Source: Apostichopus japonicus (Eukaryota > Echinodermata > Holothuroidea > Aspidochirotida > Stichopodidae). From it: a DNA stretch of 64,000 bases. Below are positions 37,524-50,139 of this stretch, one piece after another; the first letter of the stretch is position 1; the number at the start of each line of letters is the position of its first letter. Both the position numbers and the translations under genes were made by a program. The notes below the pieces were generated by a model. It had not been told where the DNA came from and ran no database searches. It worked only from the letters and a program-made list of their open reading frames with translations. Location: assembly GCF_037975245.1 (NCBI RefSeq), contig NC_092568.1, positions 42,211,631 to 42,275,630 of the forward strand, given 5' to 3'.

Positions 37524-40500
37524 CTATCACAAGAAAGAAAGAGAGAGCAGTGACACATTCAAAATACTAATTGTAAAGAGAAAACTTAAACTGATGCCAC
37601 CATTTTGAAAAAATCAGCCTACCTGCTTAGGAAGAGTTTTTGACACAAATCTGCACTAGTATGATGATACCTTTGACCTCAGTTGCCATGGTTATCCCAT
37701 TTTTTGGTAACACAAATCATTCCTATAACATATTTGGAGATTGAATATCTATTGAACATTTTGCTGTGAAAATGTAGATTTTCACACTCCAAAATTGCTG
37801 TGAGAGCACTGCACACTGTACTGTGTTCAGATTAGCCACGGGAAGGAGGACTTCAAAAATTTCTTACGATGCTTTTGATTTGCTGGTGAAAAGCATAAGC
37901 CTTAATATTGACCAATCAAGTTGAATTTTATATCACAGTCACTAGAGAGAAGAGTCAACAAATTTTCCTTTGGCATAGGAACGAAATTAGTTATGCAATC
38001 ACACTACAGGAAGCATAATGTAAGCATTGAGAGGTAGGGACATTTTGAAGAGGTTCACTGCTTTCCGAGGTGGTTTTTACTTTTTCAGATTAAAAAGTAC
38101 AGGGTTTAGTTCACACGCATAATGAATAATGACACTTCATTGTAAAGAGGACACAATATTTTTCAAAATGACATAAGAAAGAGTTTTCTAAGTGCTATAC
38201 TTAAAAAGTTATGAAAAGATTTAGCGCAAAATGTGCTGATTTTGTTGCAATATTTGCTGCGTAACAGGGTGTTTTGTGCTGAGTCCTTTTTAAACTGGGA
38301 TAACCATGGGGTAACCATGACAACTGTTGATATGACAGCCATAACAGGATCCAATGATCAAATAATTACAGTATCTCACCTCCTCCCTATAATAATGGCA
38401 CATGCAACAAAACTGCAAGAGCTGCAGAACTCCAAATGCAATTGTTAATGTGTTTTTGTTTTTTCATGACCTTCATGTACAACTTCTTGGGCAGACAATC
38501 ACTTTCACAATCATTTCTTGCTGCATATGGAAGAAGGAGTACATGTAAAGATATCTCATAAATAAGAGTTGTATACTTACTGCAGTTTCAAGAGCCTTCT
38601 TAGCTGTGTGAATTTCTTCCTCTGTGTATGTGTTGTACTGATCTTCCAGAGTACCGACCCAGTCTATATTTGAATAACAGAACAGGAGTCTTTATGCATC
38701 GCTGCATTTACCTTTGGAGACCACTTATTTCTTAAAGCTAAGATTTAATTGTAACCCATTTTTTTATGGAAAATTCAATATGAATCACCTCTTCAATTAC
38801 TCTATGGTTTTTCTCATTTATCAAATCCATCTGACAGCTTGAAGATTAGTGATCCACCAATACTTCATTTGATGGTACACTTTTATATTTGAGCTATTCT
38901 GACAGAGAAAACTATGACTCAAACTAGTGATCCAAAGACCCAACAGATGAATTAAGTCTTATCCTAATCATACATTCTGACAGTCGACTAACACAAACAA
39001 ACTAGTTATCCAAAGACCCAACAAATGAATTAAGTTAGAGATATCTTATCCTAATCATACATTCTGACAGTCCACTAACACAAACAAACTAGTGATCCAA
39101 AGACCCAACAGATGATTTAAGTTAGAGATATCTTATCCTAATCATACATTCTGACAGTCGACTAACACAAACAAACTAGTGATCCAAAGACCCAACAGAT
39201 GAATTAAGTTACAGATATCTTATCCTAATCATACATTCTGACAGTCCACTAACACAAACAAACTAGTGATCCAAAGACCCAACAGATGAATTAAGTTAGA
39301 GATATCTTATCCTAATCATACATTCTGACAGTCGACTAACACTGTAAACAAACTAGTGATCCAAAGACCCAACAGATGAATTAAGTTAGAGATATCTTAT
39401 CCTAATCATACATTCTGACAGTCGACCAACACAAACAAACTAGTGATCCAAAGACCCAACAGATGAATTAAGTTAGAGATATCTTATCCTAATCATACAT
39501 TCTGACAGTCGACCAACACAAACAAACTAGGGTTCCAAAGACCCAACAGATGAATTAAGTTAGAGATATCTTATCCTAATCATACATTCTGACAGTCGAC
39601 TATTAAACACAAACAAACTAGTGATCCAAAGACCCAACAGATGAATTAAGTTAGAGATATCTTATCCTAATCATACATTCTGACAGTCGACTATTAAACA
39701 CAAACAAACTAGTGATCCAAAGACCCAACAGATGAATTAAGTTAGAGATATCTTCTGAGAGACTAACAATATAACTCAGGCTGGTCACCTAAATAATCTA
39801 TGAGCACTTTGTTTAAAGTCTTGGCTTTATTATTTATTCATCAATACGAAAAATAGAATGCTACATCAGCTTTTAATAGACTGAAATACTTCTTTAAGTT
39901 ATGAATCATAATTGGCTTGAACCTCATAAAGAAGTGACCTCAACCGAACCCAATAGGCTTTTTGCATTCAATATGAGATATACATATGCCATGTATGTGA
40001 AAAGCCTATTAACATTCTTCTTTCAAGAGACAGTGTTGAAGGGTTTGCTACCCCATGCTGACCTTTGACATCCCATTAATTCATCTAGCTCTTGGTAGTT
40101 TAAATGAAGCATTCATATAATATTTATGAGAAACATAATCTATCCAGCCCTTCTTGGCTTTATCCAGGTTGCATACATCTCTTTACCTGCTGCACTATTA
40201 GTAGTGTTATGATAAACTTACGTTCAAAAGAGTTTCTTGATGATAGTTCATGATTCCAACAACTGGTTATCATTTTCTCCAGTTTCTCTGGCGTGCAGAA
40301 CTTTGGGAGAAGATCCACCTCTGGTCTGTCCTTGTTTTTAAGTACCCAAAACTTGAAATCATTAATCCTTGCATCTGTCATGATTTCATTTCCTTCCACT
40401 ACAATAAAACACAAACAAGGTGAGAGAATGACAGTATCAGCAAGCATGTACAGGGTGAGTTCAATCAACTGATACAAACAGACCGCTATGAATGAATCGC

Positions 40501-43500
40501 CTTGGTGTGAACATTACTGACAAACATAAAACCAACCTGAATAATCGAATGTAAACAATATTGTACATACATGGTGTAGAACAATATTAATATCTACTAT
40601 TAACCAAAGGTAACACAGTAAACCTTTCCCTAGAGCAAGAATCTGGCATTATATGAACTCATCTTTCATGGTTTAAAGGGTGTGAAGACTCGCGCACAAA
40701 GAACGTCTCATGCTGGTAATCTGACCTAGTTTCGAATGAGGTGTAACAGAAGTGTTAGACACCACCATCGATCCCAGAAAATACACACACAGCTTGCTAC
40801 CATCAGTAATTAGACACTAGTGTACAGTCAGTAAATACAGCTGCCGTCAATACCCACAGCACAGTGTACAAACAATACAGCGATGGACATCTCAGGTTCA
40901 GCTAAAGATAACAAGGTATCATGTTTCATTACTTTCTGCATTTTGTAGCGACACGAACAAAACGTCACTTGCAAGCAACGTAAAGTTAACTTTTTTAGAT
41001 GGCCGCATGCGGTTTGGGGCGAGTCTTCAATGCCTTTAATACACTCATGGGAAGATATATCAATACATGACTTCAATCAACAAATTCTATCTACCAGATA
41101 GAGTTGTTATGTATTAAGAGTTACTAATTGTTTTCATCTCTGAAATACTAAAGCCCATCACACACTCTGCCTTTACACAATGGAACCCAACTGAACCAAT
41201 CAGCAATCATGAACATCCCAGTAGTGTGAGGGTGCTTACCATTATCACTGACCAAGCATTTGCTAGTAAGTAACAAACACTGATCTAAAATCTGCCAGAT
41301 TTACTGTTAGGAGTGGAAGTGCAGGGGTGTTTTTCAGGGGATATAACTTTGATTTTTCAAGAAATGCATCCAATCATAGGACAGGAATTTTCTTTTGCAT
41401 GTACACATTAATTCTACAGAAAGTGTATTATATTAAACACATTCTCAATATTCTCAAGTATTTCAACAGAACATCTTAGGCCTCATTATGATTCATAGTT
41501 AACTTACCCCTAAAAATGCTTCATTGTGAAGAGTACATCCATTGTGTAGAGTACATCCATTGTGTAGAGTACATCCATTGTGTAGAGTACATCCATTGTA
41601 TAGAGTACATCCATTGTGTAGAATACATCCACTGTGTAGAGTACATTGTGTAGAGTACATCCATTGTGTAGAGTACATTGTATAGAGAACATCCATTGTG
41701 TAGAGTACATTGTGTAGAGTACATCCATTGTGTAGAGTACATTGTGTAGAGTAATAAAGTACATCCACTGTGTAGAGTACATTGTGAAGAGTACATTGTG
41801 TAGAGTACATCCATTGTGTAGAGTACATCCATTGTGTAGAGTACATTGTATAGAGAACATCCATTGTGTAGAGTACATTGTAAAGAGTACATCCTTTGTG
41901 TAGAGTACATTGTGTAGAGTACATCCATTGTGTAGAGTACATTGTGTAGAGTAATAAAGTACATCCACTGTGTAGAGTACATTGTGAAGAGTACATTGTA
42001 TAGAGTACATCCATTGTGTAGAGTACATTGTGTAAAGTACATCATTTGTGTAGAATACATTGTATAGAGTACATCCATTGTGTAGAGTACATTGTATAGA
42101 GTACATCCATTGTGTAGAGTACATCCATTGTGAAGAGTACATCCATTGTGTAGAGTACATTGTATAGAGTACATCCATTGTAGAGTACATTGTGTAGAGT
42201 ACATCCATGGTGTAGAGTACATTGTATAGAGTACATCCATTGTGTAGAGTACATTGTGTAGAGTACATCCATTGTATAGAGTACATCCATTGTGTAGAGT
42301 ACATTGTGTAGAGTAATAAAGTACATCCACTGTGTAGAGTACATTGTGAAGAGTACATTGTATAGAGTACATCCATTGTGTAGAGTACATCCACTGTGTA
42401 GAGTACATTGTATAGAGTACATCTATTGTGTAGAGTACATCCATTGTGTAGAGTACATTGTGTAGAGTACATCCATTGTGTAGAGTACATCCATTGTGTA
42501 GAGTACATCCATTGTGTAGAGTACATTGTGTAAAGTACATTGTGTAGAGTACATCCATTGTGTAGAGTACATTGTATAGAGTACATCTATTGTGTAGAGT
42601 ACATCCATTGTGTAGAGTACATTGTGTAGAGTACATCCATTGTGTAGAGTACATTGTGTAGAGTACATCCATTGTAGAGTACATTGTGTAGAGTACATCC
42701 ATTGTAGAGTACATTGTGTAGAGTACATCCATTGTGTAGAGTACATTGTGTAGAGTACATCCATTGTGTAGAGTACATCCATTGTGTAGAGTACATTGTG
42801 TAGAGTAATAAAGTACATCCACTGTGTAGAGTACATTGTGAAGAGTACATTGTATAGAGTACATCCATTGTGTAGAATACATCCACTGTGTAGAGTGCAT
42901 TGTATAGAGTACATCTATTGTGTAGAGTACATCCATTGTGTAGAGTACATCCATTGTGTAGAGTACATTGTGTAGAGTACATCCATTGTGTAGAGTACAT
43001 CCATTGTGTAGAGTACATTGTGTAGAGTACATTGTGTAGAGTACATCCATTGTGTAGAGTACATTGTATAGAGTACATCTATTGTGTAGAGTACATCCAT
43101 TGTGTAGAGTACATTGTGTAGAGTACATCCATTGTGTAGAGTACATTGTGTAGAGTACATCCACTGTGTAGAGTACATTGTGTAGAGTACATGGATCCAT
43201 TGTGTAGAGTACTAAAGCACATCCAATTGCAATTGTTAGGCACAGTGTCCTTCAAACTGGTCACAAGAATTCAACTTACTTTCAAACAAGTTCTCATTGG
43301 TAATTCCTTTGTATACAAGAAGTCCAAAACTGTTGCAAAAATAAAAAGAGTAACAAACATTTAACCACTGATTCATCTTTCTCGGTTCATTAAAGCAAAG
43401 AGCTCTAATACATTTGTAATATCTGGTAAAATAACTGATACAATTATGCCATAAATGTAAACTTTCTCCTCATAGAATGTTGTCACATCCCAGATCTGTG

Positions 43501-46500
43501 GCTGCCCCTGGATAAAACATAGTTTCTATTTCCATAATGCCAGAAAAAGGACAATATTCTCAACTACTGCTGATATGTGGTAGGGGAGAATAAAGCAAAC
43601 TTATACGGTGGTTCTGAAGTGACAAGCTAGTTGTAGACATCATATTAGTATAACATGATATATCAAAGGTTTTGTATATTATGTCGAGAAAACTTTCAAA
43701 TTCTTGAGCTGTTGCATTGCACCGTACTTTACAACACCTCAAAAATATGTTTTGTCTAATTCATCCGTTAACATGCTAACATGACGAAAATTGTTCAGTT
43801 ACCGTGTTGCATGCAACTTGTCAACTAAAAATGCTCTATTTTCGACAACCATTCAACTGTACCAATATGGTATGTTTGATGAGTGTCGTGTTTCACTAAT
43901 AGCATATATCTCACCTGTTTGTTCAGAACCACCGTACCATTGGCAGGCATTAATATCTTACTTTGACATGTATCAAATTACAAGACCATTGAAGTTGTAT
44001 GCAGGAAACAGATGTTAGCTTCTGGTCCATTAAACATAACAAATTGCAAAGGACATTTTTAATCTAAAATATTTCTGATATTATCACATCTATTGAGGTT
44101 TGTACAAGATAACAAACCTTGCACATGAAAAATGATTACTTTTTACATTGACCAACTTGACATTAATGTATTCCACTAACTTGCAAGAGGTGTTGATTGC
44201 AGCATTTTGTTGAATGTCACACCAAAAGAACACATGACACAACCCAGGGGCAGATTTGGGCATTGAAGCAAGTGGCGCCTCGACCAAAACTAGCACTTTT
44301 GTGAAAAAGAAATCGGCTCCTACAGTTTTACCTCTGCTGACCTTATATACTCAATAAGGTGAAAGACATTCCAATATGAAATTTATAACAACATGTCCTT
44401 TCAGTAATGGTGTTTTACAACCCATGGGGAGGTGGGGGGACCTTTCAATCCACCATACACATTCATACACATACCACACACATGTCATATCAGCATACAA
44501 AAGATTATTTATGCTTTCAGCAAGGCATCCATTTTGATGGATTGTGGTATTGAATGTAATAACCTGTAGAGATCATCATCTTCTGTCACTCTCTTGTGAG
44601 GATTTTCAAGGAGTTGTGGGCTAATATAGGGAAGACTTCCAGATGGGGCCATGACCGACAGCTGATCTACAGTCCCTTGGCTGCTAGTACCAGAATCAAC
44701 ACCAGTCAAGCGGGCCAGTCCACAATCTGTCACCTAAGAAGAGTCACAGATTAAAGTTGCTCATAGTAACAAAAAATTAATTTCGTTAATTGAGTTGATT
44801 GATTGCATTTAAACCAGTTAATTAAATGTTTAGCATTTCATCCAAGACAAGAACATAGCAATTTTTTTAAATTTATGATTGTGATTTACAATGTCTATAC
44901 ATAATGGAAACTGTATGGGGGCCATTAAACACAGCACTGAGGGACAGGTCAAATTTTTGATAAAGGTAGTACTTGGGACTGTACTCACTCCATGAAGGAG
45001 AGTTTGACTTGTCAGTTCCTTAATTGCTTTACATAGAAAGAGGATGGTGCAGATGTGGGTGACGTGGTGCAGGCGAGAATGAGGGAGTCACATTGGTGGA
45101 GAAAACAGAATTGTGGGGAGTCAAGACAGTAGGGTAAAAGCCTAGATACATGTGAATGGTACTATGTCAATTTGACAGCAATCTATGAGTTAGTTCAGTA
45201 TTGTGTATAACATCGGTACTCACTTTAGCTTGTAGAGAGTGGGAGATTAAGATGTTTGAGGGCTTAATGTCACAATGGCTGATTTCACAGGAATGTAAAT
45301 AGCTGAAGCCTCTACAAACATCCAAGTATATTGATGTAATACTAGGCCAAATTGATGACCACTTTGCTTGGCTGATTTTGATGTTATTTCTAAGCATTTT
45401 CAAATCACAAGGCAACAGTTCCATGGCAATATGTGAACACATATTGCTTGAGTCAGCTCGAATGACAGCCTTGATATTCACAATGTAATCACTGGTGATG
45501 GCTTTCAACAAAACTGCTACTTCTGATAGGTCAACTGGTCTGCAAAAAGATTAAAGAAATTTTATAAGTAAATGTAAGTAAATATCAAGATTAAATGTGA
45601 AAACAAGTTTTAATTGACCAGAAATACATCCATTAAATACTAGACAGTTTCATTATACCAAACACAATGTGCAACCCCAGCAATTTCACCCCACTGAACA
45701 CAATGTGCAACCCCAGCAATCTCACCCCACTGAACACAATGTGCAACCCCAGCAATCTCACCCCACTGAACACAATGTGCAACCCCAGCAATCTCACCCC
45801 ACTGAACACAATGTGCAACCCCACCAAATCTCACCCCACTGAACACAATGTGCAACCCCAGCAATCTCACCCCACTGAACACAATGTGCAACCCCAGCAA
45901 TCTCACCCCACTGAACACAATGTGCAACCCCAGCAATCTCACCCCACTGAACACAATGTGCAACCCCAGCAATCTCACCCCACTGAACACAATGTGCAAC
46001 CCCAGCAATCTCACCCCACTGAACACAATGTGCAACCCCAGCAATCTCACCCCACTGAACACAATGTGCAACCCCAGCAATCTCACCCCACTGAACACAA
46101 TGTGCAACCCCAGCAATCTCACCCCACTGAACACAATGTGCAACCCCAGCAATCTCACCCCACTGAACACAATGTGCAACCCCAGCAATCTCACCCCACT
46201 GAACACAATGTGCAACCCCACCAAATCTCACCCCACTGAACACAATGTGCAACCCCAGCAATCTCACCCCACTGAACACAATGTGCAACCCCAGCAATCT
46301 CACCCCACTGAACACAATGTGCAACCCCAGCAATCTCACCCCACTGAACACAATGTGCAACCCCAGCAATCTCACCCCACTGAACAAAATGTGCAACCCC
46401 ACCAAATCTCATCCCACCAAACACACTGTGCTAGGGACTTGCACATTCAAAGCCTCCAGAATAAAAGGTCAGAAGTCGATTGAAGCAAAAAGTAACCATT

Positions 46501-46849
46501 TCGTACTGATATGGAAACAATGATTATCACCAGTTGAGTATTCTTAAAATATATAGTTACAATGAAAAATGAGGTTAAAATTCAAATTTGAGTTATACTT
46601 TGAGTATAACATGTACAGACTTACAGTAGTATAACAAGCAGAATATAAATTGATGCATATGAAAATCAGCACACACCTTTTTAATGTTTTCAAAGCAACT
46701 GGTATGTGTTGCTCCTTAAATTTGGCTTTGTATACTGTTGAAAAACCACCTTCTCCTAGTTTCTCCCATTCACTCTCGTCACTGAAGCTTTCAAGACTCT
46801 TCTCCAAGTTGGTGGCAATTAGTGCCGGGTGTAAGCTGGATAAGTCCAT
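36867..46849 (-). CDS. RIPK-like death-domain protein kinase with tandem death domains, complete
   Basis: Coding exons on the minus strand: 46849-46677, 45539-45224, 44733-44564, 43329-43280, 40398-40222, 38663-38581, 37523-36867. All borders are GT-AG and phases join to 541 aa. The start follows an in-frame TGA. Kinase domain about residues 29-315: glycine loop GEGGFSTVY (33-40), VALK lysine 54, HCDIKPSN catalytic loop (146-153), DCG instead of DFG (166-168), SPQ instead of APE, YSFGLLVYK (219-227). The catalytic K, D and N are kept, so activity is plausible but the fold is divergent. A linker follows, then death domains at about 345-426 and 455-536. No RHIM motif is seen. RIPK1 has a kinase followed by one death domain, so a cytosolic death/innate-immune signalling role is inferred. 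Introns 1, 4 and 5 carry minisatellites. Confidence 0.88.
38921..39755. repeat. 86-88-bp tandem repeat, about 10 copies
   Basis: Unit contains actagtgatccaaagaccc, gatgaattaagttagagata and cattctgacagtcgac; starts at about 38921, 38999, 39087, 39173 and onward. It lies in kinase intron 5. Late copies carry an extra TTAA near the unit end (attaaacac). Confidence 0.92.
40676..41036. mobile_element. MITE, TA TSD, copy 1
   Basis: Inverted ends AAGGGTGTGAAGACTCG and AAGGCATTGAAGACTCG flanked by TA (40674-40675 and 41037-41038). An inverted copy lies at 47420-47828. The 82-codon minus frame at 40828-41076 is a repeat by-product. TA duplications occur in Tc1/mariner and some other groups; the superfamily is not assigned. 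Kinase intron 4. Confidence 0.82.
41516..43215. repeat. 1.7-kb satellite of 18-bp and 14-bp units
   Basis: Built from gtgtagagtacatccatt (18 bp) and gtgtagagtacatt (14 bp) in irregular order. A marker unit gtaataaagtacatcc recurs at 41751, 41951, 42313 and 42805, showing higher-order block duplication. All minus frames stay open (up to 559 codons) because the unit lacks stops on that strand. It is intronic (kinase intron 4) and not a gene. Confidence 0.96.
45658..46430. repeat. 36-bp minisatellite, about 21 copies
   Basis: Near-perfect unit aacacaatgtgcaacccc plus agcaatctcaccccactg. A 37-bp variant (accaaatc) occurs at 45823, 46220 and 46401, i.e. 10 and 4 normal units apart, and shifts the open frames. 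It lies in kinase intron 1. Confidence 0.97.
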
Positions 46850-47419
46850 TGCTGTTATTGCAGCAGCATCTCCTCGGAATCACAGGCCGTCTAACTCATC
46901 CAGTTCGTTGTTGTCATCCTAGACTGATCCAAAAAAAAAAGAACTGAGTTCAAAGAAATGCTTCAAATCTTTACAATAATTGGTGAAATGTTGTGTGCAT
47001 GAAACTTACAGTATACAATACAGAAACACATGCATCTTGGCGAAACACTAAATGAACAGTTTATTAAGCCAGTTTGAAGACTATTTTATTAAAGCGAATC
47101 TAGCACTCTCACAAACCACACCCAGGGGTTCTATAGCTCAGGACTTTATGTCACCTTCTCCACCTTTTATGTTATCATAATGAAACAATTCATGGGCATA
47201 TGAAGAATATTCTGAAAATGAGCATATCATTTTTTTTTGCATCAATTTTTAAATTTCAAAAAGTGGAAAAGTTACCAGTTTTGGTAGACAGGGCAATTAC
47301 AATTTGGTTGTCCAAAAAAATGTAGTAAAATAACTAAGCATGGAAAATGTGTACACTGTAATCTGAGTGATATCTGGTTTGGTGAACAGAACACCAGTTT
47401 TAGGGAAGATAACACTCTA

Positions 47420-47828
47420 AAGGCATTGAAGACTCGTCCCAAACCGCGTGCCGTGCTCTGAAAAAGTTAACTTTCCGTTGCTTGCAAGTGAAGTTTTCTG
47501 CTTGTTGCTACAAAATGCAGACAGTAATGAAACGTGATACCTTGTTATCTTTAGCTGGACCTGAGATGTCCATTGCTGTATCGTTTGTACACAGTGCTGT
47601 GGGTATTGACCGCAGCTAAATTTACTGACTGTACACTAGTGTCTAATTACCGAAGGTAGCAAGCTGTGTGCGTATTTTCTGGGATGGATGGTGGTGTCTA
47701 CACTGTAGCACTTCTGTTACACCTCATTTGAACCAGGGAGCTGCTACTCTAACAGTAGCAGCTCCCTGTTTGAACTAGGTCGGCTTACTAGCATTAGATG
47801 ATTCTTTTGCCCGAGTCTTCACACCCTT
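47420..47828. mobile_element. MITE, TA TSD, copy 2
   Basis: Inverted copy of 40676-41036 with ends AAGGCATTGAAGACTCG and AAAGGGTGTGAAGACTCG, flanked by TA at 47418-47419 and 47829-47830. It is longer than copy 1 by a hairpin insertion at 47734-47768. Confidence 0.82.
47734..47768. mobile_element. 35-bp hairpin insertion (micro-MITE candidate 1)
   Basis: A perfect 14-bp inverted repeat (CAGGGAGCTGCTAC and its complement) around a 7-base loop. It is absent from the MITE copy at 40676 and flanked by the 7-bp direct repeat TTTGAAC (47727-47733, 47769-47775). Confidence 0.7.
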
Positions 47829-49286
47829 TAACTATTTGGGGGTATTCAGTTACAATACAGTCTGAACTTAATATAACTAGTCCTCCCATCGGATGACCTC
47901 CAAAGCTGATTTTGGTCCTCTGAAAATAAATGTGGTCCTCTGGGACAACCATTCATAAACTTGCTCTGGTACGTGATACCTTGTTATCTTTAGCTGGACC
48001 TGAGTTGTCTTTCATATGTGAGCCTTACATTGTTTATTTGATGGATAAGCGAGTTGACTTCCCCAACTTCAAAAATTCAAATCACCAATGAGTGCTACAT
48101 AATAAATGTTTAAACTTACTGTAGCAAAAGAATTTATCCTCATACAAAATACTTATCCATGCTACTTCACATGACTGTAAAACTAACACATGTGACTATA
48201 TCCTTTGCCTTTTCATAAGGATTCTTTGTTAGATATAGTCACTTAGGACATCTCACATTTTTATGTTATTATATAGTGTTAAGCAATACAGTTATCCATA
48301 ACATCTTTAGGCTCAAGTTTTGTCAGTAATAAAGATTAACATCATTTTTCTGCCCTCCCCACACCCCCTCCCCCTTCTTCTTCTTGGGAAGTCTTCATAA
48401 GTTCATGGAACATGCCTTTATTATCAAGCAAATGGTTATCATTTTTTCTATATCTGCTATTTCCCTGGGTCCCTAATTAACCCTATGTACAGGGCCTATA
48501 GATTCCCCCCCCCCCCCACACACTCCAAGGTTTACCAGAGGCCAGATTTCCCTGGACATTTCCCCTCTTCAATGGCTTACGTTGGCATCCATGCAGATTT
48601 ATAATACTGCTTATAATATCCAGACTTAAAATATCATTAACCAAGTCTGCCATATGTGTCCAAGTTTGACGTAGAAAGTTGCTAGGAATATTTCAGAAAT
48701 CAAATGGGCCATACTAATGCGACCGATTTTTAACGCACCGTATGGCTGTAATGCTGGCAGCTCATTTTAGTATGATTGAAAGTGTTGGCATGCCAGTTTG
48801 TGCACACGTACCTGTGACAGCATGATTAGTGTGAATTAAGGCACTGTACTAAAAACAGGCATTCACTAAATTGTGTTTCTTGTGGAACTAAATTAATTAT
48901 GATTAGTTGCTAGGCTAGGATATTTTTCTGATAAAAAGGTGATTAAATTTTTGAATTGGATCATGAAATTTTGTTTTACTTAAGGCTACAATTATGGCAC
49001 CATTCTGCATATAGACACACTTTCAAAATCAGTTTTGGCTTCAAAGGGGAGGGGCCACCCCTCTCTACAAACATAGAGCAGTGTCCTCCTTTATAACAAA
49101 TAAAATATGGCAATCCTACTCGTCCCATTCATGTCTGACTATACCTTTATAACTGTGGATGGTATATGTCCAGTGGTAAGAAATCAATAAAACTGTCACT
49201 TGCAGATGTTAAATATAGTCTAACTTACGGGAAGTTAGGCCTAGAGACTAGGTGTACTAGTATATTACCACTATAACTACAGTTTT

Positions 49287-49326
49287 GTTTAACCATGGAG
49301 GTGAAAACAGACCTCCATGGTTAAAC
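49287..49326. repeat. 40-bp perfect hairpin (micro-MITE candidate 2)
   Basis: A 16-bp stem GTTTAACCATGGAGGT with an 8-base loop. The inner CATGGAGGT...ACCTCCATG is flanked by GTTTAAC and GTTAAAC, a 7-bp near-direct repeat. Because GTTTAAC is itself almost palindromic, the flank could be part of the stem instead. Confidence 0.6.
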
Positions 49327-50139
49327 TAAGGCTAGTTAATGAATCAATGTCATGAGACATGACAAGACTACTTTAACAAACGGACATAAAACAGTCTGTG
49401 TTTACCTCGACGAACAGACCAATCAGAAATCTCTTGTGAATCCTGGTATAACATTTGGGGAAATGTAGTTTGGGTCGCCTGTGATTGTGAGTAAACCCTG
49501 ATATGTTCGAGTACCTTACTCATATGGGTACATTAAAGGCGTACATTTACGCCTAGGCCTAATCATATTTAACCTATACTATTACTACTCTATAGGCGGA
49601 TAGACGCCCCAAAAAAAGTTAGGCCTAACGTTATGCCGTACCCAACTTAGGATATAATCAAGGCCCAGTCTACTTCTTACTTCCGATATGCCGTTTGTCA
49701 CTGAGGATTTTACAAACGCCTAACTGTTAGGCCTAGACTTTTTTAAGAAACCCTTCATTAACTAACTGAAAAACACTTCTTTCTGCTTCTTTGTGTTGAT
49801 CCGAGCCTCTTTTTAAATACTTTAATTGAAGAATTGCTTTGACATATCACTGTTGCATGTGTGCTTGAGAAAAGACCATGGGAATTCCCTTCCGTACCTG
49901 ACGTGGACTGACCGTGCGCAATTATACGTTCCTCGAAATTAGACCGAGGTTTACGGCCACAGTATTGTACAGATTTCTGTGAGGTTACGCAATAGATACC
50001 TAGTTCAATTATTACACTGTCTATGGGTTAACACACTGTTGCCTGTAGACTTACGATTGATTGTGGTGGAACATGTAATTTTACCTGATTCCTGAGTACT
50101 ACTACTAGTTTCATCAATGTAGACATATGGAACGCTTGT

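Larger units (their letters stand above)
46850..50139. other. Divergent intergenic region between kinase and AP4M1
   Basis: About 3.3 kb between two head-to-head start codons, expected to hold both promoters. It contains a MITE, two micro-hairpins and C-runs (48505-48520). No exon is recognised. A short upstream frame opens at an ATG near 46916 in the kinase leader. Confidence 0.5.

Noticed and set aside
40828..41076. 82-codon minus-strand frame resembling predicted proteins in repeat-rich genomes
   Set aside because: Coincides with the TA-flanked MITE, whose inverted copy lies at 47420; it is repeat sequence.
41521..43200. Open reading frame of 559 codons (minus) and several overlapping long frames
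   Set aside because: Entirely composed of 14/18-bp satellite units (LHNVLYTMDVLY-type repeats in all frames) inside a kinase intron; no start context or domain.
41516..43215. Possible CRISPR array
   Set aside because: No constant-length unique spacers; units are contiguous satellite repeats in a eukaryotic intron. The same applies to the other arrays.
45640..46483. Frames of about 190-211 codons on both strands (CNPSNLTPLNTM and GLHIVFSGVRLL repeats)
   Set aside because: They are translations of a 36-bp minisatellite whose period is a multiple of three; frames shift at each 37-bp variant.
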